Of a DNA stretch of 64,000 bases, positions 25,152-33,293 are shown piece after piece; position 1 is the stretch's first letter, and every line of letters begins with the position of its first letter. Below the pieces are notes generated by a model. It saw only the letters and a list, made by a program, of their open reading frames with translations. It had not been told where the DNA came from and did no database searches. Source of the stretch: Collinsella sp. (lineage in GTDB: Bacteria > Actinomycetota > Coriobacteriia > Coriobacteriales > Coriobacteriaceae). The DNA is taken from positions 18,612-82,611 of the forward strand of contig JAHAAK010000008.1 in NCBI GenBank assembly GCA_018376905.1, written 5' to 3'. The position numbers and the translations under genes were made by a program.

Positions 25152-25366
25152 CGAAAACCTCTAAATACACGGCTCCGGGCGTATCCATATAGCTTTGACC
25201 TGCCGTTTTGCTGAGTTTGGATGTGAAGGACGGTGGATTTTGCTGCACTGGTGACATTTCCCAAGGGAACACTTTGGCATAGTGGAGTAAGCCTGCGGAT
25301 TATTACTTCGATAACGACTCATTTGCACCTATATATAGGTCGAGATCGGGCCTCCGCGGCAAATTC

Positions 25367-25460
25367 GAGCGTGGATAATCTCACACTTTTGGCGTGGCTT
25401 CGAGCCCAAAGTGGGAGATTATCCACGCTCAGCCTCCAGGTGGGAGATATTCCACGCTCG
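25367..25460. repeat. Inverted repeat with an extra half-copy (GAGCGTGGA...ATCTC)
   Basis: Arms 25367-25389 and 25408-25430 (23 bp, one mismatch) read GAGCGTGGATAATCTC and its complement. A further half-copy, GGTGGGAGATATTCCACGCT, follows at about 25439-25458, so the right arm is present twice. Confidence 0.85.
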
Positions 25461-25513
25461 TATGTCCGGAAATCCTCGCTCGGGCAGGATGACTGGGACC
25501 GGTCCGGCCTTTG

Positions 25514-25568
25514 TCTCGATCTGTAACAGTAAGAGGGTTATTCCTCCCCCATCTGTTACAGATCGAGA
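25514..25568. repeat. Inverted repeat TCTCGATCTGTAACAG
   Basis: Perfect 16-bp arms at 25514-25529 and 25553-25568. The next element at 25593 uses almost the same arm, so the two are relatives. Confidence 0.88.
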
Positions 25569-25592
25569 TATTACGCAGAGACCCCAGCTTAC

Positions 25593-25649
25593 GTCTCATT
25601 CTGTAACAGCTAGAACGGTTTTCAGCCTCTTCGTGTTACAGATTGAGAC
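25593..25649. repeat. Inverted repeat GTCTCATTCTGTAACA
   Basis: Arms 25593-25608 and 25634-25649 (16 bp, one mismatch). The TCTGTAACA core is shared with the preceding element. Confidence 0.85.
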
Positions 25650-25693
25650 AAACCTGAAGCTTGGTTGGCACCAAACCTACTGACTTATCGACA

Positions 25694-25733
25694 TAAATAG
25701 AAACGGGCCCTGTCCCACAAGGAACAGAGCCCG
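25694..25733 (-). terminator. Terminator of tRNA-Thr(TGT), carrying GGGACAGG
   Basis: On the minus strand CGGGCTCTGTTCC pairs with GGACAGGGCCCG (plus 25704-25733), followed by TTTCTATTT. The sense strand reads GTGGGACAGGG, the same core as the GGGGACAGG hairpins. Confidence 0.85.
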
Positions 25734-25743
25734 AAACTCTCAT

Positions 25744-25817
25744 GGAGCCAGTGACAGGAATCGAACCTGCAACCCACTGATTACAAATCAGTTGCGCTAC
25801 CGTTGCGCCACACTGGC
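25744..25817 (-). tRNA. tRNA-Thr (TGT)
   Basis: A 74-nt cloverleaf, acceptor GCCAGTG/CACTGGC, anticodon loop TTTGTAA (TGT), T-loop GGTTCGATTCC, encoded CCA. It has its own promoter and terminator and is separate from the Tyr-Thr-Met-tuf group. Confidence 0.96.
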
Positions 25818-25847
25818 ACACTTGGCGCTTTCACGCGAAGCCAGTTA

Positions 25848-25876
25848 AGAATAAAGGAATTGCGGACGGGGCGCAA
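25848..25876 (-). promoter_or_regulatory. Possible promoter of tRNA-Thr(TGT)
   Basis: Minus-strand TTGCGC (plus 25871-25876) and TATTCT (plus 25848-25853), 17 nt apart, about 30 nt before the tRNA. Confidence 0.5.
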
Positions 25877-25964
25877 CAGGCCGCACGGCGTTATACAAAT
25901 ATGCAAAATCCAGCAACAACGCATACCAGGCCCGTTCATTTCTGTCAGTGCGCCCTCAATCTTA

Positions 25965-26035
25965 AAACCATTCGCCAGAACGAATAGTTTTAATTACAAT
26001 TGCTATATAAAACTATTCGTTCTGGCGAAGGGTTT
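25965..26035. promoter_or_regulatory. Long palindromic operator in front of the HTH-HipA gene
   Basis: Perfect 21-bp arms (25971-25991 and 26009-26029, core CCAGAACGAATAGTTTT) extend outward to 27 bp with a single mismatch (25965-25991 and 26009-26035). The 17-nt centre holds TATATAA, a likely -10, and the right arm ends 4 nt before the start codon. A protein bound here would block both transcription and initiation. Confidence 0.88.
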
Positions 26036-26039
26036 CGCG

Positions 26040-27380
26040 ATGCTTACTACCAAAGAAGCCGCCGAGCTGCTCGGCATCACTCCGCGCAGGGTGCAGGAGC
26101 TCATAAAAAACGGAGCACTTGAGGCCCGCAAGGCTTCTGGTGTATGGCTCATCGACAAAGACAGCGTCGACACGCGACTCCGCTCTGTGACCAAAACGGG
26201 GGGACGTCCCCGCCGCGGCCACGGTAAGAGCGAGATCGCGTTCACCCTCATGAACCGCACGTACGAAGTCGCTCAGCTGGTCTACAGCACATCGCGAAAA
26301 GACTTTACCCACATCGGTGCCGACATCGATTACGCCCACGCCCCTATTGGAGTATTTGGCCCTAATAGCCCCATATCGCTAGACTCCTTCCGCATCTGGT
26401 GGCGCGGCCGCGGTATCCCGCTCGCACGCATTGGGCTAGCCTCCCTGCTTGCAGAAGCCGCAGTCGATGTTCCCGATGAACTCGTCCAGCGAAATCTCGG
26501 CCTCTCCTTATCCGACCAGTATTGGATTAGGCCCCAAGGTTCCGGTCTCACCTGGGAGGATATCAACTTCTTCAATAACGCCTTTGATGACGTCTCACTG
26601 TCCATTGCACCCTTTGCCCCAGAGGGAAAAGCGGCTGCCGCAAAGCCCGATAACACCTCGGACGGCAATCTTCAAAAGTACTGGACGTGCGAGGGCGAAC
26701 GTCGAATTCTGCATAAGGCAGGAGCGCACCTGGACCAGGAACCTTATAACGAGCTGGTGGCGACCGCGCTCCACCGTCGCATTCTAAACGCCTGCGATTA
26801 TGTGCCTTACTCGCTCGAGGGCACGGGCACTTCCGCCCTGAGCACATGCGATGTCTTCTTAACTGATGAAGAAGAGTATGTCCCTGCATTCTATGTAAAC
26901 CAGCACGCAAACGCAGATGAACGGCTAACCGACTACGAGCGATATGTAGCAAACTGCGAGGAGCTCGGGGTGACAGGCGTCAAGGATGCCCTTGACCGCA
27001 TGATCGTATGTGACGACATCATTGCCAACTACGATCGTCATTGGCGCAACTTCGGCCTCGTGCGAAACGTAAACACGCAAGCCTGCAGACCTGCCCCCAT
27101 CTTCGATTCGGGCTCATCGCTCTGGTGCAACATATCACTAGAGGAGCTTAGGGCGGGAGAGCACAGTTTTACCAGCGCACAATTTCATTCAAGCCCCGCC
27201 AAACAAATGTTGCTCGTCGAGGACATGGGCTGGTTTGACGGCGACAAACTCGAAGGCTTCGTTGACGAGGCAATCGAGATTCTTTCCAGAAACGACGCGC
27301 TCACGGCAAGGCTGCCATATCTAAAAGAGGCGCTAACGTGGCGCCTCGAAAGAATGATCGACATCGCTGAATGGAGTTAG
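26040..27380 (+). CDS. HipA-like kinase with fused excisionase/MerR-type HTH domain
   Basis: A 446-residue protein from ATG at 26040. Residues 1-50 (TTKEAAELLGITPRRVQELIKNGALEARKASGVWLIDKDSVD) form a helix-turn-helix of the excisionase/MerR kind. The rest is a HipA-type kinase: a possible P-loop TSDGNLQKYW (206-215), catalytic DDIIANYDRHWRNFG (Asp332, Asn337) and the metal-binding FDSG (Asp356). HipA toxins phosphorylate aminoacyl-tRNA synthetases or related targets. No separate antitoxin gene is next to it; the fused HTH and the palindrome at its own promoter suggest self-regulation. It is inserted beside tRNA genes in an otherwise conserved housekeeping block. No clear ribosome site precedes the ATG, so initiation may be weak or leaderless. 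Confidence 0.9.
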   Translation: MLTTKEAAELLGITPRRVQELIKNGALEARKASGVWLIDKDSVDTRLRSVTKTGGRPRRGHGKSEIAFTLMNRTYEVAQLVYSTSRKDFTHIGADIDYAHAPIGVFGPNSPISLDSFRIWWRGRGIPLARIGLASLLAEAAVDVPDELVQRNLGLSLSDQYWIRPQGSGLTWEDINFFNNAFDDVSLSIAPFAPEGKAAAAKPDNTSDGNLQKYWTCEGERRILHKAGAHLDQEPYNELVATALHRRILNACDYVPYSLEGTGTSALSTCDVFLTDEEEYVPAFYVNQHANADERLTDYERYVANCEELGVTGVKDALDRMIVCDDIIANYDRHWRNFGLVRNVNTQACRPAPIFDSGSSLWCNISLEELRAGEHSFTSAQFHSSPAKQMLLVEDMGWFDGDKLEGFVDEAIEILSRNDALTARLPYLKEALTWRLERMIDIAEWS

Positions 27381-27407
27381 CGAGGCAGCATTGCCCCGCC
27401 AACTTCC

Positions 27408-28085
27408 CTACCTCCCGCGCAGGGCCTTGAGCTTGGCCAGGGCATCGGGGCTCAGGCGACTGCCCAGAGTCATCTTGATCTGCGGAGCTTCCTCTGCCTC
27501 GTGAACGTCGTTATCGATCTGTTTGATCTCGTCCACCAGCATACGGCTCGAGATGCGCGTGACGCCCTTACCCATGACGACGGCCTGGATCGTGCCGTCG
27601 CTCGACACTACAGAACACGCGCGGCCTTCCTCGCGCGCCTCGATGCAGAGCTTCTGCACCACGGTATCGGCCGAAACACCCGTCGGCGAAAACTCAATGC
27701 GCACACCGCGGGCCGGTAGGTTGGGGCGCTCGCTGGAGATATTGCCCGCGCCGTCAAATACGATCACGGCCTCGTAGCGGCCCTGGGCAAACGCAGCTAC
27801 GTCATTAATGAGCGCCGTGCGCGCCATATCGTGAACGTCGCTGGAATACGGATCGTCGGAATGGTCGTACACGAGCTTTTCGTAGCGCGGCGTGCAGTGG
27901 ATCACGTTGTAACCGTCGACCACCAGCAGCTCGGGCTTGTTGGAGTGCACCGTCGAGACTGGGTCGGCGATAGCCTGCGCAAACGCATTGCCGCCCACGC
28001 CATAGGTCGCGGCCGAAACAATCGGCTTGGCCGAGCCCTCGCCAAAGCGCTTGGCCTTGGACTTGGCACGGTTCTTTTTGGACAT
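27408..28085 (-). CDS. NYN-domain ribonuclease (Rae1/YacP-like)
   Basis: A 225-residue protein. After a basic tail of about 45 residues (SKKNRAKSKAKRFGEG) comes an NYN/PIN-fold nuclease: ELLVVDGYNVIHCTP, AVIVFDGAGN and VSSDGTIQAVVMGKGVTRISSRMLVDEI hold the acidic residues of the active site. Relatives such as B. subtilis Rae1 cut mRNA on the ribosome. It starts 3 nt after rlmB, matching the rlmB-yacP order of Firmicutes. The basic tail probably aids rRNA binding. Confidence 0.92.
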   Translation of the reverse strand: MSKKNRAKSKAKRFGEGSAKPIVSAATYGVGGNAFAQAIADPVSTVHSNKPELLVVDGYNVIHCTPRYEKLVYDHSDDPYSSDVHDMARTALINDVAAFAQGRYEAVIVFDGAGNISSERPNLPARGVRIEFSPTGVSADTVVQKLCIEAREEGRACSVVSSDGTIQAVVMGKGVTRISSRMLVDEIKQIDNDVHEAEEAPQIKMTLGSRLSPDALAKLKALRGR

Positions 28086-28088
28086 GCG

Positions 28089-29009
28089 CTACTCCTCCCC
28101 CATGAGCTCGCCGGCGTTGCGGCGCAGCCACTCAAAGCACAGCGCCGTTGTCGCCTGGGCAACGTTGAGACTCTCGGTCATGCCGCGCTGGGGAAGCTTG
28201 GTCAAAAAGTCGCATTTCTCGAGCACCAGACGCGAGATGCCGTCGCCCTCGGAGCCCATGACGAGCGCCACGCGGCCCTCGAAAGGAGCATCCCAGCAAC
28301 TGCCTTCGGCGTGCTCGGAAGCACCGCCCACCCAAAAACCAGCGGCCTTAAAATCGTCGAGCGCACGGGCGATATTGGAAACCTGCGCGATAGGCAGATG
28401 CATGACGGCACCGGCAGAGGTCTTGTAGCTGCCGACGGTCACACCGGCGGCGCGCTTGTTGGCAATGATGACGCCTGCCGCGCCCACGACCTCGGCGGAG
28501 CGCACGATGGCACCAAAGTTGCCGTCGTCGGTCACATGGTCGAGCACGATGACGAGCGCCGGACCGTCGCCCGCGCGGTCGAGAATATCGGCGACATCGG
28601 CATAGGGGAAGTTGCCCACCTCGAGCGCAATGCCCTGGTGAGCGCCATGGCTCGATAGCGCATCGAGCTGCGCGCGCGGCACATACTTAATGCGGACGCC
28701 CGCGGCGTTGAGGTCATCGACCAGACGAGACAGGGCGGCATCGCGCTCCCCGCCCTCGGCAATGAGCGCGCACTTGACGGGAAAGCCGGTACGCAGCGCC
28801 TCGGCGGCAGCACGGCGACCTTCGATAAACTCGCCCTTGGGGACCTGAACGTTGTCGCGGTTGCGATCTCGCTGCGGACGTGCAGCCTGAGCTTGGGAGC
28901 GCTCGCGCTGGCCCTTGGGAGCGGCAGTGCGGTCGTTGCGGCGACCCGGACGCGAGCCAGAAGCAGCCTGTTTGCCGCCACGAGGCGCACGCTTGCGATT
29001 GTCGGCCAT
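28089..29009 (-). CDS. rlmB: 23S rRNA 2'-O-ribose methyltransferase, RlmB/SpoU type
   Basis: A 306-residue SpoU-family methyltransferase. The N-terminal 60 residues are basic and disordered (RKRAPRGGKQAASGSRPGRR...). A substrate-binding domain starts near GEFIEGRRAAAEALRTG. The trefoil-knot SPOUT core has DHVTDDGNFGAIVRSAEVVGA (motif 1), LVMGSEGDGIS (motif 2) and LPQRGMTESLNVAQATTALCFEWLRR (motif 3). It would methylate a guanosine of 23S rRNA using SAM. GGAGG lies 8 nt before the ATG at 29009. Confidence 0.95.
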   Translation of the reverse strand: MADNRKRAPRGGKQAASGSRPGRRNDRTAAPKGQRERSQAQAARPQRDRNRDNVQVPKGEFIEGRRAAAEALRTGFPVKCALIAEGGERDAALSRLVDDLNAAGVRIKYVPRAQLDALSSHGAHQGIALEVGNFPYADVADILDRAGDGPALVIVLDHVTDDGNFGAIVRSAEVVGAAGVIIANKRAAGVTVGSYKTSAGAVMHLPIAQVSNIARALDDFKAAGFWVGGASEHAEGSCWDAPFEGRVALVMGSEGDGISRLVLEKCDFLTKLPQRGMTESLNVAQATTALCFEWLRRNAGELMGEE

Positions 29010-29052
29010 AAAGCGGCCTCCTTAAAACATTTTTCAAACAAGACAAAAGAAG

Positions 29053-29084
29053 CGACCGCTTAAGACGAATAGCCCAAGCGGTCG
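29053..29084 (-). terminator. Terminator-like hairpin between cysS and rlmB
   Basis: CGACCGCTT (29053-29061) pairs with AAGCGGTCG (29076-29084); the minus strand continues CTTCTTTTGTCTTG. With no promoter visible in the 43 nt before rlmB, it is probably partly read through. Confidence 0.7.
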
Positions 29085-29087
29085 GTA

Positions 29088-29189
29088 CGGGTTTTCCAAG
29101 TGCCCGAGATTGCCGTGAAAGAGGAGCGACGCGTACTTGAGTACGCGAGCGACGGTTTGAACGGCAAGGTCGGGTGCTTGGGAAACCCG
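29088..29189 (-). ncRNA. Imperfect ~100-nt hairpin downstream of cysS (possible structured RNA)
   Basis: Arms 29088-29116 and 29161-29189 pair over 29 positions with a few mismatches; inside, GCGTACTTGAGTACGC (29131-29146) forms a terminal hairpin. The element begins 6 nt after the cysS stop codon on the minus strand. A similar structure follows lysS at 49452-49550, and on the plus strand both share CGTGAAA in the left half and TTGAACG in the right half. The calling as RNA is tentative; it may be a mobile palindrome. Confidence 0.55.
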
Positions 29190-29195
29190 CGGGGA

Positions 29196-30662
29196 TTAGA
29201 GAGACTTAATACGGGTGCCGGCGGCAGTATCCTCAATGGTAAGGCCCAGGTCCTTGAGCTGGTCGCGGATGGCATCGGCCAGATCCCAGTTCTTGGCGGC
29301 GCGGGCCTCGGCGCGGGCCTCGAGAATCTTGGCAGCAGCCTCGTCCACGTCGTCGCCTGTGTAGGCGACCAGGCCGGCGGCAACGCCTAGCAGACCCAGC
29401 GGCAGCTCGACCTTGGGCTCGGGGAGCTCGACGCCAAGCGTATCGAGCAGCTCGGCCAGCGTGTCGGCGGCGGCAAGCGCGGCGGCCTTGTCGGCTGCGT
29501 CGCCCGCCTGCTCCAAGTACTGGTTGCACTCGGTCACAAAGCCAAAGACGGCACCCATGGCACCAGCGGTGTTAAAGTCGTCGTCCATGCACTCCTTAAA
29601 GGCAGCACGAGTCTGAGCGGCCTTGGCGGCAAATGCCTCGGCGGCAGCCGCATCGGCATCGGCCGTCGCATGGTTCGCGGCCCAGCGCAGGTTCTCGACC
29701 GTACCGGCGATACGCGTGAGTGAGTTCTCGGCACCCTCCAGGCGCTCCCAAGAAAAGTCGAGCGGCGAGCGATAGCTCGTCTGCAGCATCAGCAGGCGCA
29801 GGGCGGCAGCGGAGTGCTGCTCGAGGACCTCGGCCAGCGTAAAGAAGTTGCCGAGCGACTTGGACATCTTCTCGCCGTCTACCAGCAGCATGCCCGTGTG
29901 CATCCAGGTGTTGGAGAAGCCCTGGTGCCAGGCGCAGGTGGCCTGGGCGCACTCGTTCTCGTGATGCGGGAAGGCAAGGTCGGAGCCGCCGCCGTGGATG
30001 TCGATCGGAGTGCCCAGGTAGCGATGCACCATGGCGGCGCACTCGGTGTGCCAACCGGGACGGCCCTCGCCCCAGGGGCTCGGCCAGCTGGGCTCGCCGG
30101 GCTTGGCGGCCTTCCACAGGGCAAAGTCGAGCGGGTCGTTCTTGTCCTCGTTCTCCTCGATGCGCGCGCCAACCATAAGGTCGTCGATATTGCGGCCCGA
30201 GACCTGACCGTAGTTAGGATCGCTGCGCACGGCAAAGTACACGTCGCCGTTATCGGCGGCGTAAGCGTGGCCCTGCTCGATAAGCGTCTTGATCATGGCG
30301 ATCATGGGGCCGATCTCTTTGGTGGCGCGGGGGCGCACATCGGGATCGAGCACGTTGGCGGCGCGCATGACGCCGATGAACTTGTCGGAGAACTCCGTCG
30401 CGACCTCGGCGGCAGTGCGGCCCTGCTCGTTGGCGCGCTTGATGATCTTGTCATCGACATCGGTGAGGTTCTGGGCGAACGTGACCTCGTAGCCGCTCGC
30501 GATGAGCCAGCGGCGAATCACGTCAAAGCTGATGAACGTGCGGGCGTTGCCGATGTGGATGTTGTCGTAGACCGTGGGGCCGCACACGTACATGCGGACC
30601 TTGCCGGACTCGATGGGCTGGAACTCTTCCTTTTTATGGGTAGCGCTGTTGTAGATACGCAT
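29196..30662 (-). CDS. cysS: Cysteine--tRNA ligase
   Basis: A 488-residue class I synthetase. The zinc-binding start MYVCGPTVYDNIHIGNART contains the HIGH-equivalent HIGN, GWHTECAAM and HGGGSDLAFPHHENECAQ complete the zinc and substrate site, and DGEKMSKSLGNF is the KMSKS loop. The helical C-terminal domain is alanine-rich. The start at 30662 follows GGAG and lies 3 nt from the ispF stop, in one transcript disA-ispD-ispF-cysS. Confidence 0.98.
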   Translation of the reverse strand: MRIYNSATHKKEEFQPIESGKVRMYVCGPTVYDNIHIGNARTFISFDVIRRWLIASGYEVTFAQNLTDVDDKIIKRANEQGRTAAEVATEFSDKFIGVMRAANVLDPDVRPRATKEIGPMIAMIKTLIEQGHAYAADNGDVYFAVRSDPNYGQVSGRNIDDLMVGARIEENEDKNDPLDFALWKAAKPGEPSWPSPWGEGRPGWHTECAAMVHRYLGTPIDIHGGGSDLAFPHHENECAQATCAWHQGFSNTWMHTGMLLVDGEKMSKSLGNFFTLAEVLEQHSAAALRLLMLQTSYRSPLDFSWERLEGAENSLTRIAGTVENLRWAANHATADADAAAAEAFAAKAAQTRAAFKECMDDDFNTAGAMGAVFGFVTECNQYLEQAGDAADKAAALAAADTLAELLDTLGVELPEPKVELPLGLLGVAAGLVAYTGDDVDEAAAKILEARAEARAAKNWDLADAIRDQLKDLGLTIEDTAAGTRIKSL

Positions 30663-30665
30663 TCG

Positions 30666-31160
30666 TTACTCCTTAACGGTTTTCTGTAGCAGGCAGACGG
30701 CCCAGGCGCCGATTCCCTCGCCTTGGCCTTCCCAACCGAGCTTTTCGGTCGTGGTGGCGGCGACGCCCACGTTTTCCACGTCGACGCCCAGGGCATGGGC
30801 AAGGTTGGCGCGCATGGCATCGCGGTGCGGAGTGATCTTGGGTTGCTGACAGGCAATGGTGCAATCGGCATCGACAAACTCAAAGCCCAGCTCGCGCGCA
30901 TAGTCCATCACGCGAGCGAGCAGCACCATCGAATCGGCACCCTCGTAGGCAGGATCGGTGTCGGGGAATAGCTTGCCGATGTCTCCCCCGCGGCAGGCGC
31001 CCAGAATGGCGTCGGCCAAAGCGTGCGCGAGCACATCGGCATCCGAGTGGCCCAGCAGGCCGCGCTCGTAGGGAATGTCGACCCCGCCGATGATACATCG
31101 ACGCCCCTCCACCAAACGGTGGACGTCGTAGCCGTGGCCAATGCGCAGGTTACTGAACAT
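30666..31160 (-). CDS. ispF: 2-C-methyl-D-erythritol 2,4-cyclodiphosphate synthase
   Basis: A 164-residue IspF, the fifth enzyme of the MEP isoprenoid pathway, which closes the cyclic diphosphate with release of CMP. Metal ligands are in IGHGYDVHRL and GLLGHSDADVLAHALADAILGA; GDIGKLFPDTDP and TTTEKLGWEGQGEGI are also intact. It overlaps the end of ispD by 11 nt, so translation is coupled; some bacteria even fuse the two. Confidence 0.97.
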   Translation of the reverse strand: MFSNLRIGHGYDVHRLVEGRRCIIGGVDIPYERGLLGHSDADVLAHALADAILGACRGGDIGKLFPDTDPAYEGADSMVLLARVMDYARELGFEFVDADCTIACQQPKITPHRDAMRANLAHALGVDVENVGVAATTTEKLGWEGQGEGIGAWAVCLLQKTVKE

Positions 31161-31878
31161 GGGGAAGGTCCTCTCCCTCGGCCATGCGGCCGAGCAGAAT
31201 CGCGGTTACGGGACGCAGATCCTCGGGCACCGTCACCTTAAGGTTATCGCGCGGGCTCTGGACACAGCGGACGCGCCCGCCCAGGCGCTCGACCAACGAT
31301 GAATCGTCGGTACCGATAAAACCCTCGGCGATAGCAGCGGCGTGAGCGCGCTTCATAGCATCGACGCTAAAGATCTGCGGCGTCTGCGCGGCCCAATAGA
31401 GCTCACGCGGCGGCGTCTCGACGATATTGTCGCCATCGACGATCTTGAGCGTGTCGATCGCGGGCTGGCCGCACACGACGCCGTCGAGCGAGCGGTCACC
31501 CATGAGCACGTCGATAGCGTGGTCGATGGCCTCGGTCGTGATGAGCGGACGGGCGCCGTCGTGGATGGCAACGTATTCAAAGCCCGCCGGAGCCGCATGC
31601 ACGCCGGCACGGGTGGAATCCTGACGGGTATCGCCGGCATCGGCAAAGCTGATGGGCGTGTCATAGTCAAACGGGTCGATGGCCAGGCGGCGCATCTCGG
31701 CACGGCGCTCGGCAGGACAAACCACGACGATGTGGCCGACCTTATCGCTACGATCGAACGCGCGGATTGACCAGCTCATGAGCGGACGGCCCGCCACGTT
31801 AACGAGCTGCTTGCCGCCGGGATTTCCAAAGCGCTGGCCGCTGCCACCGGCAACGACCACGGCGCATACGGGCGCCAT
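31150..31878 (-). CDS. ispD: 2-C-methyl-D-erythritol 4-phosphate cytidylyltransferase
   Basis: A 242-residue IspD, third enzyme of the MEP pathway, transferring CMP to methylerythritol phosphate. The nucleotide-binding loop is VVVAGGSGQRFGNPGGKQL, the substrate region VAIHDGARPLIT and the C-terminal RVRCVQSPRDNLKVTVPEDL. The ATG overlaps the disA stop by one base (TAATG), and ispF begins inside its end. Confidence 0.97.
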   Translation of the reverse strand: MAPVCAVVVAGGSGQRFGNPGGKQLVNVAGRPLMSWSIRAFDRSDKVGHIVVVCPAERRAEMRRLAIDPFDYDTPISFADAGDTRQDSTRAGVHAAPAGFEYVAIHDGARPLITTEAIDHAIDVLMGDRSLDGVVCGQPAIDTLKIVDGDNIVETPPRELYWAAQTPQIFSVDAMKRAHAAAIAEGFIGTDDSSLVERLGGRVRCVQSPRDNLKVTVPEDLRPVTAILLGRMAEGEDLPHVQ

Positions 31879-32945
31879 TATGCGTTCCCCTGTTTGGTGC
31901 CCTTCATGCGGTACAGCGAGTCCGCAAGAATGGCAGGGTTGTTGACGCCAAAGTCGCCCAGGCGCTCCGGATCCTCGCTGATGTCGTCCATGAGCTCCTG
32001 CAGTGAGCCGTACTCGTCGACGATCTTCTCGGCCACGCCGTCGCGCACGACGGACACGCGCGAAAGCGTGCGCAGGCCCAGCGGTGTCATGACGGAGTCC
32101 TCGTCCAGGTCGTCGTAGCCCAGAACCGCCGCCACGTGTTGCGGGTCGGACAGGTCCTTAGGCGTCATGCGGCTCAGCTCGGCGCGAATCTTCTCGGCGT
32201 TGGCCTCAGAGGAATCGCTTGCGTAGTCGCGGATCATCAAGTCGTATTCGGTATCCATGCTGGAGCCCGCGAGCTGCTCGAGCTGCATCTGCACGAGCTT
32301 ACCCTGGTTACCCAGCTTGACAATGCAATCCTTAAGCTCGGTCTTTGCCTGCTGCATGATCTCGAAGCTCGAGAAAATACCGGTAATGTCGGCGAGCGTG
32401 ACGTAGTCGTCGAGCTCGAGGGCCGTCAGGCGCAGCAGGGAGCGATCGAGCGACTGACGGGTAGTCTGGAGCGTGGCGACGAGCTGGTTGACCGAGCTCA
32501 TGATGGTGGTGACGGGCTGGATCTCGTAGCTCTTGCCGTGGACGTACACGTTGACGACGGCGCGACGAGCCGAAACCGAGATCACGATGGCGTCGGTGAG
32601 CACCGACATGCGAGCGGCAGTACGGTGACGCATGCCCGTCTCACTCGTGGCGAGCGAGGGATCGGGATTGAGGTGGAAGTTGGCGCGCAGGATCTGGGTG
32701 AGGTCGCCATCGATAACGATGGCGCCGTCCATCTTGGAAAGCTCGAACAGGCGGTTCGAGGTAAACGAAATGTTGAGCGGGAAGCCGTCGTTACCGGCAG
32801 CGAGCACGTTTTCGGTGTCGCCGACGCAGATAAGGGCGCCCAGGTGACCGGCGATGATCATGTCGAGGGCGGTGCGGATCGGCTGACCAGGTGCCGTCAG
32901 GCGGATGGCCTGTTCCATACGCTTTTGCAGCTCGTTCTTATCCAA
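31878..32945 (-). CDS. disA: Diadenylate cyclase DisA, DNA integrity scanning protein
   Basis: A 355-residue DisA that makes c-di-AMP from two ATP and pauses on damaged DNA. The DAC domain has KMDGAIVIDGD (the DGA motif) and SETGMRHRTAARMS (the RHR motif); a helical linker and a C-terminal helix-hairpin-helix domain (DPERLGDFGVNNPAILADSL) follow. The start is TTG at 32945 with GGGAG 7 nt upstream; the nearby ATG is in another frame. c-di-AMP controls osmolyte and wall homeostasis, matching the local cell-wall and channel genes only loosely. radA, its usual neighbour, is absent. Confidence 0.96.
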   Translation of the reverse strand: MDKNELQKRMEQAIRLTAPGQPIRTALDMIIAGHLGALICVGDTENVLAAGNDGFPLNISFTSNRLFELSKMDGAIVIDGDLTQILRANFHLNPDPSLATSETGMRHRTAARMSVLTDAIVISVSARRAVVNVYVHGKSYEIQPVTTIMSSVNQLVATLQTTRQSLDRSLLRLTALELDDYVTLADITGIFSSFEIMQQAKTELKDCIVKLGNQGKLVQMQLEQLAGSSMDTEYDLMIRDYASDSSEANAEKIRAELSRMTPKDLSDPQHVAAVLGYDDLDEDSVMTPLGLRTLSRVSVVRDGVAEKIVDEYGSLQELMDDISEDPERLGDFGVNNPAILADSLYRMKGTKQGNA

Positions 32946-33097
32946 GGCATCGCTCCCATCGTATACGCTCCATAAACGTCAATAAGTTTCTCACGGTTTG
33001 CCCCTGTGACGCCCGCAAAATCCGATGCTTACAGAATGAGCGAACACAGCTGAGAGCCCAACCCAAATGGGCTGCTTATGTGGTAGCATCGGGTCTC

Positions 33098-33239
33098 ACA
33101 TAAATGAGGGAGTAGTCGCGTGACCGGTTTCGCTTCCGGTGGCGCGGCAAGTCAACATACTGGCCGAAACGGTCTGGCTTGCCTTAATGAACGAGACTCG
33201 TGGTTGTGCGCGTAACGCGTACGCCACGGGTCTTTTTTG
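33098..33239 (+). promoter_or_regulatory. yybP-ykoY manganese riboswitch with terminator
   Basis: The conserved pieces of the yybP-ykoY aptamer appear in order: GAGGGAGTAG (33106-33115), AAGTCAACATACTGGC (33149-33164) and TTAATGAACGAGACT (33184-33198). The last piece runs into an intrinsic terminator, GACTCGTGG (33194-33202) with CCACGGGTC (33224-33232) and a T-run to 33238. Mn(II) binding should hold the aptamer and prevent the terminator, switching on the Mn exporter gene mntP 55 nt downstream. Confidence 0.92.
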
Positions 33240-33293
33240 TTGCTCCCCCGCCAGAAGCACACGCGGGTTCGCCCGCAAGGAGGGAGCCAAACC

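Larger units (their letters stand above)
25060..25743. other. 684-nt gene-free stretch between tRNA-Tyr and tRNA-Thr(TGT)
   Basis: From left to right: the tRNA-tuf promoter (25122-25151), about 210 nt with no feature I can name (25152-25366), three inverted-repeat elements (25367-25649), and the terminator of the upstream tRNA-Thr (25694-25733). Short open frames here have no ribosome sites and are not believable. Confidence 0.75.

Noticed and set aside
25803..26039. N-terminal extension of the HTH-HipA frame
   Set aside because: It would run through tRNA-Thr and the palindromic operator; the excisionase-type HTH starts exactly at ATG 26040.
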